Shown piece after piece: positions 51,680-59,726 of a DNA stretch of 64,000 nt. Each line of letters begins with the position of its first letter. Position 1 is the first letter of the stretch. A model generated the notes under the pieces. It saw nothing but the letters and a program-made list of their open reading frames with translations, was not told where the DNA came from and searched no databases. The translations under genes and the position numbers were made by a program. Origin of the DNA: Streptomyces caniferus (GTDB lineage: Bacteria; Actinomycetota; Actinomycetes; Streptomycetales; Streptomycetaceae); contig NZ_BLIN01000007.1 of the NCBI RefSeq assembly GCF_009811555.1, positions 62,001-126,000 on the forward strand, written 5' to 3'.

Positions 51680-52789
51680 CTACTTGCTGCCGAGTCCGGC
51701 GTCGGAGACCGGCGGCCTGCCCTCGGACTTGAGCACCTTGTTGAGCAGGGTGAGGTCGTAGATGCCCTTGAGGTCGGGCTTCTTGAGCAGGCCTGCCTTG
51801 ACGGCGTGATCCGCCTCCTCCTCGAGGGTGGCGGCCAGCGGGTCGTCGGTGACGTCGACGTTCTTGAACGCCGGGTCGATGACGTTGTCCGGCAGTGCCT
51901 TGCCGGAGACGTCCGGAGAGGCGAGCTTGTCGTTGAGGGCCTTCTTGGCCTCGGCCGGGTGCGACCGGATCCAGGCGTTGGTCCGCACCGAGGCCCGCAG
52001 TACCGCCTCGACGGCCTTGGGGTGCTCCTTGAGGAACTTCTGCGAGACGATCATGTTCGTGATGACGAACTTCCCGTCCTTCCACAGCTTCTTCTCGTCC
52101 AGCAGCGTCCTGCCGCCCTCGGCGACCAGCTTGGAAGCGGTGGGCTCGGGAACCCACGCGGCGTCGATGCCGCCCTGCCGGAAGATCGTCGGCGTCACCT
52201 TGTTGTCGGTGCGCTGGACGGTGACATCGCCCTTGCCCGTGGTGGCGTCGACCTTGAGGCCCTTCTGGGCCAGGTAGTGCAGCAGCGCCACGTCCTGGGT
52301 GTTGCCCAGCTGCGGGGTCGCGATCGTCTTGCCCTTGAGGTCGTCCAGGCTCTTGATCTTCTTCGGGTCGACCACGAGCGAGACACCGCCGGAGGCCGAA
52401 CCGCCAATGATCTTCAGGCTCTTGCCGTGCGACTTGGCGTAGCCGTTGATCGCGGGGGAGGGGCCGATCCAGCCGATGTCGATGGCGCCCGAGTTGAGCG
52501 CCTCGATCTCGGCGGGGCCCGCGTTGAAGGTGGAGGACTTCACCTTGGTGCCGCCCAGTTCCTTCTGGAACCGGCCGGTCTGGAGACCGACCAGCGGCGT
52601 GGCGTGCGTGGTGTTGCCGAAGAGGCCGATCGTGACGTGATCGAGCCCGTCGGTCTTGGCGCCCTTGGGCGCGACACCGGCCGACGTGTCCTTCTTGGCC
52701 TCGGAGCCATAGCCGCAGGCGCCCAGCGCCCCTATCAGGAGCGGGACGGTGGCGGCGGCCGCCAGCAGGCGGTGACGAACGGCAGACAC
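51680..52789 (-). CDS. Sulfonate/taurine-type substrate-binding lipoprotein
   Basis: 369 aa. Signal sequence RHRLLAAAATVPLLIGALGAC with lipobox Cys25, then an NrtA/SsuA-like fold: IGLFGNTTHATPLVGLQTGR, GPAEIEALNSGAIDIGWIGP, IATPQLGNTQDVALLHYLAQ, GIDAAWVPEPTASKL. It binds a sulfonate or sulfate ester outside the membrane. The GTG at 52789 is 41 bp after the small overlapping reading frames that follow cysN, which may control its translation in response to cysteine. Confidence 0.9.
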   Translation of the reverse strand: MSAVRHRLLAAAATVPLLIGALGACGYGSEAKKDTSAGVAPKGAKTDGLDHVTIGLFGNTTHATPLVGLQTGRFQKELGGTKVKSSTFNAGPAEIEALNSGAIDIGWIGPSPAINGYAKSHGKSLKIIGGSASGGVSLVVDPKKIKSLDDLKGKTIATPQLGNTQDVALLHYLAQKGLKVDATTGKGDVTVQRTDNKVTPTIFRQGGIDAAWVPEPTASKLVAEGGRTLLDEKKLWKDGKFVITNMIVSQKFLKEHPKAVEAVLRASVRTNAWIRSHPAEAKKALNDKLASPDVSGKALPDNVIDPAFKNVDVTDDPLAATLEEEADHAVKAGLLKKPDLKGIYDLTLLNKVLKSEGRPPVSDAGLGSK

Positions 52790-52830
52790 GGGAGGGGTTC
52801 CTCTCGGAGGGCCGGGTCAGTACGCGCCTT

Positions 52831-52911
52831 CTATGGCGCGCCCGGCAGATCGATGGATCTTCGGAAGGGAGGTGCGGGGCATACGGAGTCGGGCATCGTC
52901 AGCACACACAT
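52831..52911 (-). CDS. Possible 26-aa leader peptide (MCVLTM...)
   Basis: ATG 52911 begins MCVLTMPDSVCPAPPFRR and ends PGAP. The start overlaps the Cys-rich end of the 33-aa frame at 52899-53000, in another frame. Codon bias is modest. It may be a leader upstream of the sulfonate-binding protein or a shadow of the overlapping frame. Confidence 0.3.
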   Translation of the reverse strand: MCVLTMPDSVCPAPPFRRSIDLPGAP

Positions 52912-53000
52912 CGGCCGACTCCGCCCTGCCCGCTGCCCAGGGCGCCGCTGCCGATGCGGCCGCCCTCCTTCGCGAAGGTCGAGAAGATGTCCTTGAGCAT
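52899..53000 (-). CDS. 33-aa mini-protein ending RCVC
   Basis: ATG 53000 lies 2 nt after the cysN stop. The peptide begins MLKDIFSTFAKEGGRIG and ends GGVGRCVC; the last codons are TGT GTG TGC TGA. Nearly every third position up to the end is G or C, strong evidence of coding. No family was recognised. The terminal Cys codons in a sulfur operon suggest a cysteine-sensing attenuator for the downstream transporter genes, or a small metal/thiol-binding protein. Confidence 0.55.
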   Translation of the reverse strand: MLKDIFSTFAKEGGRIGSGALGSGQGGVGRCVC

Positions 53001-53002
53001 GC

Positions 53003-54364
53003 TCAGAAGTCCCATCCCTCGTCGTCCGCGGCGTCGGCCGGAGCGGCCTCGGCGGCCGCCTCGGCAAAGGCGTTGCCCGCCATGCCCGCGGTCAGCGTCG
53101 TACCGTCGGCCGGGTCGATCAGCAGGAAGGATCCGGTGCGGCGGGAGTCGGCGTAGGCGTCCAGGGCCAGCGGCTCGGCCGTACGGACCACGATCCGTCC
53201 GATGTCGTTGGCGACCAGCTCACCGGGCGCCGGGTGCTGGGAGAGGTCGTCCAGCGTCAGCCGGGACGGGATGTCCTTGACGATCGCCTTGACGGTGCGG
53301 GTGGTGTGCTTGAGCAGCACCCGGTCGCCGACCTTCAGCGGACGGTCCGCCACATGGCAGATGGTCGCCTCGATGTCCTGCGAGACCCCCGGCGCGGTGG
53401 CCGTCGGGGCGATCAGGTCACCGCGCGAGACGTCGATGTCGTCGGCGAGCCGGACGGTGACCGACTGCGGTGCCCAGGCGACGTCCACGGCCTGGCCCAG
53501 CGCGTCGATCGCCTCGATGGTGCTGGTGCGGCCCGAGGGCAGCACGGTGACGGCGTCGCCGACGCGCAGCACGCCGGAGGCGATCTGGCCCGCGTAGCCG
53601 CGGTAGTCGGGGTGTTCGGCGGTCTGCGGACGGATGACGTACTGGACCGGGAAACGGCCGGGGTCCTCCGAGGGGTCCGCGACGACGGGCACGGTCTCCA
53701 GGTGCTCCAGCACGGTCGGACCGCCGTACCAGTCCATGTTCGCCGAGGGGGACACGACGTTGTCGCCGGCCAGCGCCGAGATCGGGATCGCGGTGATCTC
53801 CGGGACGCCCAGCGAGGCCGCGTACGTCGTGAACTCCTCCGCGATGGCGGCGAAGACGGGCTCGGCGTAGTCGACCAGGTCCATCTTGTTGACGGCCAGC
53901 ACCACGTGCGGGACGCGCAGCAGGGCGGCGACCGCGGCGTGCCGGCGGGTCTGCTCGACCACGCCGTTGCGGGCGTCGACCAGCACCACGGCCAGCTCGG
54001 CGGTGGAGGCGCCGGTGACCATGTTGCGGGTGTACTGCACATGCCCGGGGGTGTCCGCCAGGATGAACCGGCGCCGCGGGGTGGCGAAGTAGCGGTAGGC
54101 GACGTCGATGGTGATGCCCTGCTCGCGCTCGGCGCGCAGCCCGTCGGTCAGCAGCGCCAGGTCGGGCGTCTCCTGACCGCGGCCCAGGGAGGCCCGCTCG
54201 ACGGCCTCCAGCTGGTCGGCGAGCACCGACTTGGAGTCGTGCAGCAGCCGGCCCACCAGCGTCGACTTGCCGTCGTCGACGGACCCGGCGGTGGCGAACC
54301 GCAGCAGCGAGGTGGCACCGGCGTCGACGACGTCGAGGGCGCCCGTGTTCGTGGTCGTGCTCAT
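53003..54364 (-). CDS. cysN: Sulfate adenylyltransferase large subunit
   Basis: 453 aa EF-Tu-like GTPase: P-loop TAGSVDDGKSTLVGRLLHDS, switch II DTPGHVQYTRNM, and NKMDLVDY. CysN hydrolyses GTP to drive formation of adenylylsulfate (APS) by CysD. There is no fused APS kinase domain; CysC is separate here. ATG 54364 follows the cysD stop by 2 nt. The C-terminal tail is Ala/Asp-rich. Confidence 0.95.
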   Translation of the reverse strand: MSTTTNTGALDVVDAGATSLLRFATAGSVDDGKSTLVGRLLHDSKSVLADQLEAVERASLGRGQETPDLALLTDGLRAEREQGITIDVAYRYFATPRRRFILADTPGHVQYTRNMVTGASTAELAVVLVDARNGVVEQTRRHAAVAALLRVPHVVLAVNKMDLVDYAEPVFAAIAEEFTTYAASLGVPEITAIPISALAGDNVVSPSANMDWYGGPTVLEHLETVPVVADPSEDPGRFPVQYVIRPQTAEHPDYRGYAGQIASGVLRVGDAVTVLPSGRTSTIEAIDALGQAVDVAWAPQSVTVRLADDIDVSRGDLIAPTATAPGVSQDIEATICHVADRPLKVGDRVLLKHTTRTVKAIVKDIPSRLTLDDLSQHPAPGELVANDIGRIVVRTAEPLALDAYADSRRTGSFLLIDPADGTTLTAGMAGNAFAEAAAEAAPADAADDEGWDF

Positions 54365-54366
54365 GG

Positions 54367-55311
54367 TTAGAAGTACCCCTCGCGCTTGCGGTCCTCCATG
54401 GCGGCCTCGGACATCTTGTCGTCGGCCCTCGTCGCGCCCCGTTCGGTGAGCCGGGACACGGCGATCTCCGCGATCACGGCCTCGATGGTGTCGGCGTCGG
54501 AGTCGACGGCACCGGTGCAGGACATGTCGCCGACGGTGCGGTAGCGCACCTGCCGCGTCTCCAGGCTCTCGTCGTCCTTGGGGCCGCCCCACTCGCCGGG
54601 CGAGAGCCACATGCCGCTGCGGGCGAAGACCTCGCGCTCGTGGGCGTAGTAGATGGCGGGCAGCTCGATCTTCTCGCGGGCGATGTACTGCCACACGTCC
54701 AGCTCGGTCCAGTTGGACAGCGGGAAGACCCGCACATGCTCACCGGGCGAGTGCTTGCCGTTGTAGAGCTGCCACAGCTCGGGGCGCTGCCGGCGCGGGT
54801 CCCAGCCGCCGAACTCGTCGCGCAGCGAGAAGACCCGCTCCTTGGCGCGCGCCTTCTCCTCGTCCCGGCGGCCGCCGCCGAAGACCGCGTCGAAGCGGTT
54901 CTTGTCGATGGCGTCCAGCAGCGGGACGGTCTGCAGCGGGTTGCGGGTGCCGTCGGGGCGCTCGCGCAGCTCACCGCGGTCGATGAAGTCCTGTACGGAG
55001 GCGACGTGCAGCCGCAGGCCGTGCCGCTCCACCGTGCGGTCGCGGTAGTCGAGGACCTCGGGGAAGTTGTGCCCGGTGTCGACGTGCAGCAGCGAGAACG
55101 GCACCGCGGCCGGCGCGAACGCCTTCAGTGCCAGGTGCAGCATGACGATGGAGTCCTTGCCGCCGGAGAACAGGATCACCGGCCGCTCGAACTCACCCGC
55201 CACCTCGCGGAAGATGTGCACCGCCTCGGACTCCAGGGAGTCGAGGTGGGAGAGGGCGTACGGATTGTTCGCGTCCTCGGTGTTCCCGGTCACCGCAGTG
55301 ACGGTCGTCAT
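54367..55311 (-). CDS. cysD: Sulfate adenylyltransferase small subunit
   Basis: 314 aa PAPS-reductase-like ATP pyrophosphatase fold: PP-motif ILFSGGKDSIVMLHLALK, LHVDTGHNFPEVLDYRDR, FGGGRRDEEKARAKERVFS and FPLSNWTELDVWQYI. It makes APS from sulfate and ATP with CysN. ATG 55311 overlaps the cysC stop (ATGA). Confidence 0.95.
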   Translation of the reverse strand: MTTVTAVTGNTEDANNPYALSHLDSLESEAVHIFREVAGEFERPVILFSGGKDSIVMLHLALKAFAPAAVPFSLLHVDTGHNFPEVLDYRDRTVERHGLRLHVASVQDFIDRGELRERPDGTRNPLQTVPLLDAIDKNRFDAVFGGGRRDEEKARAKERVFSLRDEFGGWDPRRQRPELWQLYNGKHSPGEHVRVFPLSNWTELDVWQYIAREKIELPAIYYAHEREVFARSGMWLSPGEWGGPKDDESLETRQVRYRTVGDMSCTGAVDSDADTIEAVIAEIAVSRLTERGATRADDKMSEAAMEDRKREGYF

Positions 55312-55865
55312 GCCAGTCCCCTTTCGGTGAGCAGCGCGTGCAGCGCCGCCGCGGACTCCTGCACGGTCTGGGTGTGCGACTCGATGCGCAGGTCGGGTGA
55401 TGCGGGTGCCTCGTACGGGTCGTCCACGCCGGTCAGGCCGGAGATCTCACCGGCCGCCTGCTTGGCGTAGAGCCCCTTCACATCCCGCTCGGAGCACACC
55501 TCGACGGGCGTGGCCACATGCACCTCCAGGTAGGGGGTGCCCTCGCTCTGGTGGCGTCCCCGCACCGCCTCCCGGCTGTCCGCGTACGGCGCGATCACCG
55601 GCACCAGCGCCTTGACGCCGTTGCTCGCCAGCAGTTCGGCCACGAAGCCGATGCGCTGGACGTTGGTGTGCCGGTCCTCGCGGGTGAAGCCGAGGCCCGC
55701 GGAGAGGAACTCGCGGATCTCGTCGCCGTCGAGCACCTCCACGCGGTGGCCGTCGCCGCGCAGTCGGCCGGCCAGCTCGTGCGCGAGCGTCGTCTTGCCC
55801 GCGCTCGGCAGACCGGTCAGCCAGATCGTGGCGCCCGTCATGGATATCTCCTGATGCTCGGTCAT
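55308..55865 (-). CDS. cysC: Adenylylsulfate kinase
   Basis: 185 aa. P-loop TIWLTGLPSAGKTTLAHELA, VEVLDGDEIREFLSAGLGFT and REDRHTNVQRIGFVAELLA are typical APS kinase motifs. It phosphorylates APS to PAPS. ATG 55865 overlaps the cysH stop (ATGA). The presence of an APS-type reductase beside it suggests PAPS is needed for sulfation or as a branch. Confidence 0.95.
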   Translation of the reverse strand: MTEHQEISMTGATIWLTGLPSAGKTTLAHELAGRLRGDGHRVEVLDGDEIREFLSAGLGFTREDRHTNVQRIGFVAELLASNGVKALVPVIAPYADSREAVRGRHQSEGTPYLEVHVATPVEVCSERDVKGLYAKQAAGEISGLTGVDDPYEAPASPDLRIESHTQTVQESAAALHALLTERGLA

Positions 55866-56554
55866 CCGTGCAGCCCGCACTCGGTCTTGTTGCTGCCGGC
55901 CCAGCGGCCGGCCCTTGCGTCCTCGCCCTCCAGCACCCGGCGGGTGCAGGGCGCGCAGCCGACGGAGGCATAGCCGTCCATCAGCAGCGGGTTGGTGAGC
56001 ACCCCGTGCTCGGCCACGTACGCGTCCACGTCGGCCTGCGTCCAGCGGGCGATCGGCGAGACCTTGACCTTGCGCCGCTTGGGGTCCCAGCCGACGACCG
56101 GGGTGTTCGCCCGGGTGGGCGACTCGTCCCGGCGCAGGCCCGTCGCCCAGGCGTCGTAGCCGGCCAGGCCCGTTTCGAGCGGCTCGACCTTGCGCAGCGC
56201 GCAGCACAGGTCAGGGTTGCGGTCGTGCAGCTTCGGGCCGTGCTCGGCGTCCTGCTCGGCGACGGTCCGACGCGGCGTCAGGGTGATGACGTTGACGTCC
56301 ATCACCTCGGCCACCGCGTCCCGGGTCCCGAGGGTCTCCGGGAAGTGGTAGCCGGTGTCCAGGAAGACCACGTCCACGCCGGGGAAGGCCCGCGAGGCCA
56401 GGTGCGCGACGACCGCGTCCTCCATCGAGGAGGTGACGCAGAAGCGCGGACCGAAGGTCTTCGCGGCCCATTCGAGGATCTCCAGGGCGGGCGCGTCCTC
56501 CAGGTCCCGGCCCGCCTGTTCGGCCAGCTGCTGAAGGTCGGTAGCGGTGGTCAC
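55862..56554 (-). CDS. cysH: Adenylylsulfate (APS) reductase
   Basis: 230 aa. It has the PAPS-reductase fold (FCVTSSMEDAVVAHLASRAF, FLDTGYHFPET, TGLRRDESPTRANTPV) and two Cys pairs, CCALRKVEPL and VGCAPCTRRV, that bind a [4Fe-4S] cluster in APS reductases, with a C-terminal ECGLHG nucleophile Cys. It reduces APS to sulfite. GTG 56554 has GGAGG 6 nt upstream and overlaps the zinc-ribbon stop. Confidence 0.93.
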   Translation of the reverse strand: MTTATDLQQLAEQAGRDLEDAPALEILEWAAKTFGPRFCVTSSMEDAVVAHLASRAFPGVDVVFLDTGYHFPETLGTRDAVAEVMDVNVITLTPRRTVAEQDAEHGPKLHDRNPDLCCALRKVEPLETGLAGYDAWATGLRRDESPTRANTPVVGWDPKRRKVKVSPIARWTQADVDAYVAEHGVLTNPLLMDGYASVGCAPCTRRVLEGEDARAGRWAGSNKTECGLHG

Positions 56555-56763
56555 GTGGTACCTCCGTCGGAAGCGGAAGCGGAAGCGGAAGCGGAAGCGG
56601 AAGGGGGCCGGCCGGTGCTGCCCGGCGCCAGCAGACCCAGGAACTTCAGCCGGAACGCGCGGCTGCAGGCACGGCATTCCCAGGCACCGTGGCCCTCCTC
56701 GGAGGGCTGGAGGTCCTCGTCCCCGCAGTACGGGCAGTAGAACGGCGCGGCGCGTTCGCTCAC
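56551..56763 (-). CDS. Small zinc-ribbon protein with Ser-Ala repeat tail
   Basis: 70 aa. Two Cys pairs, FYCPYCGDED and WECRACSRAF, form a zinc ribbon. The C-terminus is a Ser-Ala repeat encoded by six copies of a hexamer (56568-56603). GTG 56763; its stop overlaps cysH (GTGA). Small ribbon proteins of this kind are found between sulfite reductase and cysH in Streptomyces; their role is unknown. Confidence 0.82.
   Translation of the reverse strand: MSERAAPFYCPYCGDEDLQPSEEGHGAWECRACSRAFRLKFLGLLAPGSTGRPPSASASASASASDGGTT
56568..56603. repeat. Hexanucleotide tandem repeat (CGGAAG)x6
   Basis: Six perfect copies of CGGAAG lie inside the 3' end of the zinc-ribbon gene and code for alternating Ser-Ala. 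Being a multiple of three, changes in copy number would keep the frame but alter tail length and the distance to the cysH start. Confidence 0.9.
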
Positions 56764-56878
56764 TGTGTCCCCCGCTCGGCCTCGGCGCGCTCAGGTGCGC
56801 CGGCTTCCCTCGTCACTGCTCGTTCCTTCGTCACTGCGCGGCTCCTCGGTCCAGCCGGCGCCGCGCGCCGAGGCCCGC

Positions 56879-58576
56879 TCACTTCAGCGCACCCTCTTCC
56901 GCACGGGCCGCCCACTGGGCGAACCGCTCGTCGTCCGTGCGCTGCGCCTCGAAATTGCGCAGCACCCGCTCGACGTAGTCGGGGAGTTCGTCGGCGGTGA
57001 CCTTCAGGCCGCGGACCTTGCGGCCGAAGCCGGCCTCCAGGCCCAGCGCGCCGCCCAGGTGCACCTGGTAGCCCTCGACCTGGTTGCCGTCGTCGTCCAG
57101 GACCAGCTGGCCCTTGAGGCCGATGTCCGCGACCTGGATCCGGGCGCAGGCGTTCGGGCAGCCGTTGAGGTTGATGGTGACCGGCTCCTGGAAGTCCGGC
57201 ATCCGGCGCTCCAGTTCGTCGATGAGCGAGGCGCCCCGGCCCTTGGTCTCGACGATGGCGAGCTTGCAGAACTCGATGCCGGTGCAGGCCATCGTGCCGC
57301 GCCGGAACGGCGAGGGGGTGACCTGGAAGTCCAGCGCCTCCAGCCCGGCGGTGAGCGACGCGACCTGGTCCTGCTCGACGTCGAGGATGATCATCTTCTG
57401 CTCGACGGTGGTGCGCAGCCGGTCGGAGCCGTGGGTGGCGGCCAGTTCGGCGATCTTGGTGAGCGTGGTGCCGTCGACCCGGCCGACCCGCGGTGCGAAG
57501 CCCACGTAGAAGCGGCCGTCCTGCTGCTGGTGCACGCCGATGTGGTCGCGCCACCGGGAGCGGGGCTCCTCGGGCGCGGGGCCGTCGACCAGCTTGCGCT
57601 GGAGGTACTCGTCCTCCAGCACCTGGCGGAACTTCTCCGGACCCCAGTCGGCCATCAGGAACTTCAGCCGGGCGCGGGTGCGCAGCCGTCGGTAGCCGTA
57701 GTCGCGGAAGATGCCGACGACACCGGCCCAGACGTCCGCGACCTCGTCCAGCGGCACCCAGGTGCCCAGGCGCTGGGCCAGCTTGGGGTTGGTGGACAGG
57801 CCGCCGCCGACCCAGAGGTCGAAGCCGGGCCCGTGCTCGGGGTGGACGGCGCCGACGAAGGCCACGTCGTTGATCTCGTGGACCACGTCCTGGACGGGCG
57901 AGCCGGAGATCGCGGTCTTGAACTTGCGCGGCAGGTTGGAGAACTCCTTGCTGCCGATGTAGCGGTCGTGGATCTCCTCGACGGCCGGGGTGCCGTCGAT
58001 GATCTCGTCCGCCGCGATACCGGCCACCGGGGAGCCGATGATCACGCGCGGGCAGTCGCCGCACGCCTCGGTCGTGGAGAGCCCGACGGCCTCCAGCTTC
58101 TCCCAGATGGCGGGGACGTCCTCGATGCGGATCCAGTGCAGCTGGATGTTCTGCCGGTCGGTGATGTCCGCGGTGCCGCGGGCGTACTCCTCGGAGACCT
58201 CGCCGATGGCGCGCAGCTGGGCCACGGACAGCCGTCCGCCGTCGACGCGGACCCGCAGCATGAAGTACTTGTCGTCCAGCTCCTCCGGCTCCAGGATCGC
58301 GGTCTTGCCGCCGTCGATCCCGGGCTTGCGCTGGGTGTACAGGCCCCACCAACGCATCCGCCCGCGGAGGTCGTTGGGGTCGATGGAGTCGAAACCCGAC
58401 TTGGAGTAGATCGTCTCAATGCGTGTCCGCACATTGAGACCGTCGTCGTCCTTCTTGAACTGCTCGTTGCCGTTGAGCGGCGTGTGGTGGCCCACGGCCC
58501 ACTGGCCCTCGCCGCGGTGGCGTCCGGCCTTGCGGCGGGTCGTGGCAGCTGCGGGGACTTCGGGGGAGGCGGCCAT
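56879..58576 (-). CDS. Nitrite/sulfite reductase (ferredoxin-sulfite reductase type)
   Basis: 565 aa siroheme/[4Fe-4S] reductase. The cluster cysteines are in GTMACTGIEFCKLA (C-x5-C) and LNGCPNACARIQ (C-x3-C); DITDRQNIQLHWIRI and EACGDCPRVIIG are siroheme-pocket motifs, the last carrying the Cys that in mycobacterial SirA pairs with a Tyr. It reduces sulfite to sulfide with ferredoxin. ATG 58576 has a good ribosome-binding site. It is the first enzyme gene of the operon, preceded by a leader peptide and hairpin, and needs the CbiX product for siroheme. Confidence 0.95.
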   Translation of the reverse strand: MAASPEVPAAATTRRKAGRHRGEGQWAVGHHTPLNGNEQFKKDDDGLNVRTRIETIYSKSGFDSIDPNDLRGRMRWWGLYTQRKPGIDGGKTAILEPEELDDKYFMLRVRVDGGRLSVAQLRAIGEVSEEYARGTADITDRQNIQLHWIRIEDVPAIWEKLEAVGLSTTEACGDCPRVIIGSPVAGIAADEIIDGTPAVEEIHDRYIGSKEFSNLPRKFKTAISGSPVQDVVHEINDVAFVGAVHPEHGPGFDLWVGGGLSTNPKLAQRLGTWVPLDEVADVWAGVVGIFRDYGYRRLRTRARLKFLMADWGPEKFRQVLEDEYLQRKLVDGPAPEEPRSRWRDHIGVHQQQDGRFYVGFAPRVGRVDGTTLTKIAELAATHGSDRLRTTVEQKMIILDVEQDQVASLTAGLEALDFQVTPSPFRRGTMACTGIEFCKLAIVETKGRGASLIDELERRMPDFQEPVTINLNGCPNACARIQVADIGLKGQLVLDDDGNQVEGYQVHLGGALGLEAGFGRKVRGLKVTADELPDYVERVLRNFEAQRTDDERFAQWAARAEEGALK

Positions 58577-58762
58577 GGGTGTACGTCCTTCTGGGCGGGC
58601 TCAAGGAATGCGGACGGGGCGCTGGGCACCCACGATGACCTGCGCAGACATACCGAAAGGCGGCGCGTGGCACACGCGTCGGAAAGGTCTGTGGATCAAG
58701 GGGTGTCAGCGCGTCCGCGACGGTGGGGACGGCAGGAGATGCGGTGGTGCTGGGTGCTGCCC

Positions 58763-58777
58763 GGGGCCGAAGGCCCC
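58763..58777 (-). terminator. Attenuator hairpin after the leader peptide
   Basis: GGGGCC (58763-58768), loop GAA and GGCCCC (58772-58777), starting 14 bp beyond the leader-peptide stop and before the sulfite reductase gene. Its position fits a leader-controlled attenuator. The rest of 58577-58762 shows no other gene. Confidence 0.5.
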
Positions 58778-58791
58778 TGGTGAATACAGCC

Positions 58792-58875
58792 TCAGCCCGC
58801 CCGACAAATGGCGCTGGACATGCGGCCGAGGTCGACGTGCCGCCGACTCACCAAGGCAATTCCAGCTCGAGACAT
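58792..58875 (-). CDS. Leader peptide of the sulfur operon
   Basis: 27 aa, ATG 58875. It contains GIALVSRRHVDLGRMSSAIC, the SRRHVDLxR motif of short Streptomyces leader peptides found before sulfur and amino-acid genes, with a single Cys codon near the end. It lies 216 bp upstream of the sulfite reductase and is followed by a hairpin. Ribosome stalling at the Cys codon when cysteinyl-tRNA is scarce would favour operon expression; this mechanism is inferred. Confidence 0.85.
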   Translation of the reverse strand: MSRAGIALVSRRHVDLGRMSSAICRAG

Positions 58876-58967
58876 GACGGAAGCGTGTCACGCCGCTCTC
58901 CGGCCAGTCCACCGTTATCCAGAATCCGGACACCTCTGTCTCGCATCACGAGACAATGTGGTTTGGG

Positions 58968-59567
58968 TCACTCCCCGGCGGATGCGCCGGCCGTGGTGGG
59001 CCCCGCGCCGGGCCAGGGGCCGGGGGCCGTCACGTCGGGCTCCTCGGTCACCGTGGTCTCGTACACCCGGAAGCCGCGCCGCTCGTAATTGGCCTTCGCG
59101 TGCGGGCCGTCCTGGCTGCACGTGTGCAGCCACACCCGCTTGGTCCGTGCCAGGTCCGGCCACCGCTCGGCCAGGTCCCAGGCCCGCTCGGTCCCGTACG
59201 TGAGCAGGTGCCCGCCGATCCGGCGCCCCTGGAAGTCCGGCACGAGCCCGAAGTAGACGATCTCCACGGAGCCGTCCGCCTCCGCCGCCAGCTCGATGAA
59301 CCCGGCGGGGGTGCCGTGCTCGTACGCCACCCAGGTCTCGACTCCGGGGCGCCCGAGATGCGCCGCCCACTGGGCGTACGACCACGTCAGCCGGTCGGTC
59401 CAGTTGACGTGCCGGCCCACCGCGGTATGGAGGAAGCGGCTGAATTCGGGCGACGGCACCTCGGACCGGACGATGCGGAGATCCTGCTCGGCCGGCGGCT
59501 CCCCGGCGGGGGACAGGTCGGCGGGCGAGGTCTGCTCGAGGTACCACGTGGTGACCGAGATGCTCAT
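58968..59567 (-). CDS. GNAT acetyltransferase
   Basis: 199 aa. Motif A IVYFGLVPDFQGRRIGGHLL gives the acetyl-CoA site; ANYERRGFRVYETT is motif B. It has the layout of SSO/RimI-like GNATs. Substrate unknown. It is separated from the sulfur operon leader by 92 bp and transcribed the same way, but is probably independent. Confidence 0.88.
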   Translation of the reverse strand: MSISVTTWYLEQTSPADLSPAGEPPAEQDLRIVRSEVPSPEFSRFLHTAVGRHVNWTDRLTWSYAQWAAHLGRPGVETWVAYEHGTPAGFIELAAEADGSVEIVYFGLVPDFQGRRIGGHLLTYGTERAWDLAERWPDLARTKRVWLHTCSQDGPHAKANYERRGFRVYETTVTEEPDVTAPGPWPGAGPTTAGASAGE

Positions 59568-59621
59568 GCGGTCAGCACATCACACCGGGAGCGGGGGGAC
59601 GGGGGTCGGTCCGAAAGGAGT

Positions 59622-59663
59622 GAGGGGAGGGGGAGGGAAGAGGAAAGGGGAGGGGCGAGGGGG
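59622..59663 (+). repeat. Purine-rich G-run tract upstream of the GNAT
   Basis: An almost pure A/G stretch with five or more runs of three to five G. It is in the 159-bp gap before the GNAT start (59567), on the strand opposite the gene. Such tracts can fold as G-quadruplexes or form triplex DNA; no function is known here. Confidence 0.5.
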
Positions 59664-59726
59664 TGCTCAGGGGCTGCTCTGAGGTGACCGTCCGCATGGT
59701 GAGACATCGGCTCACAGTGTGAGGGA

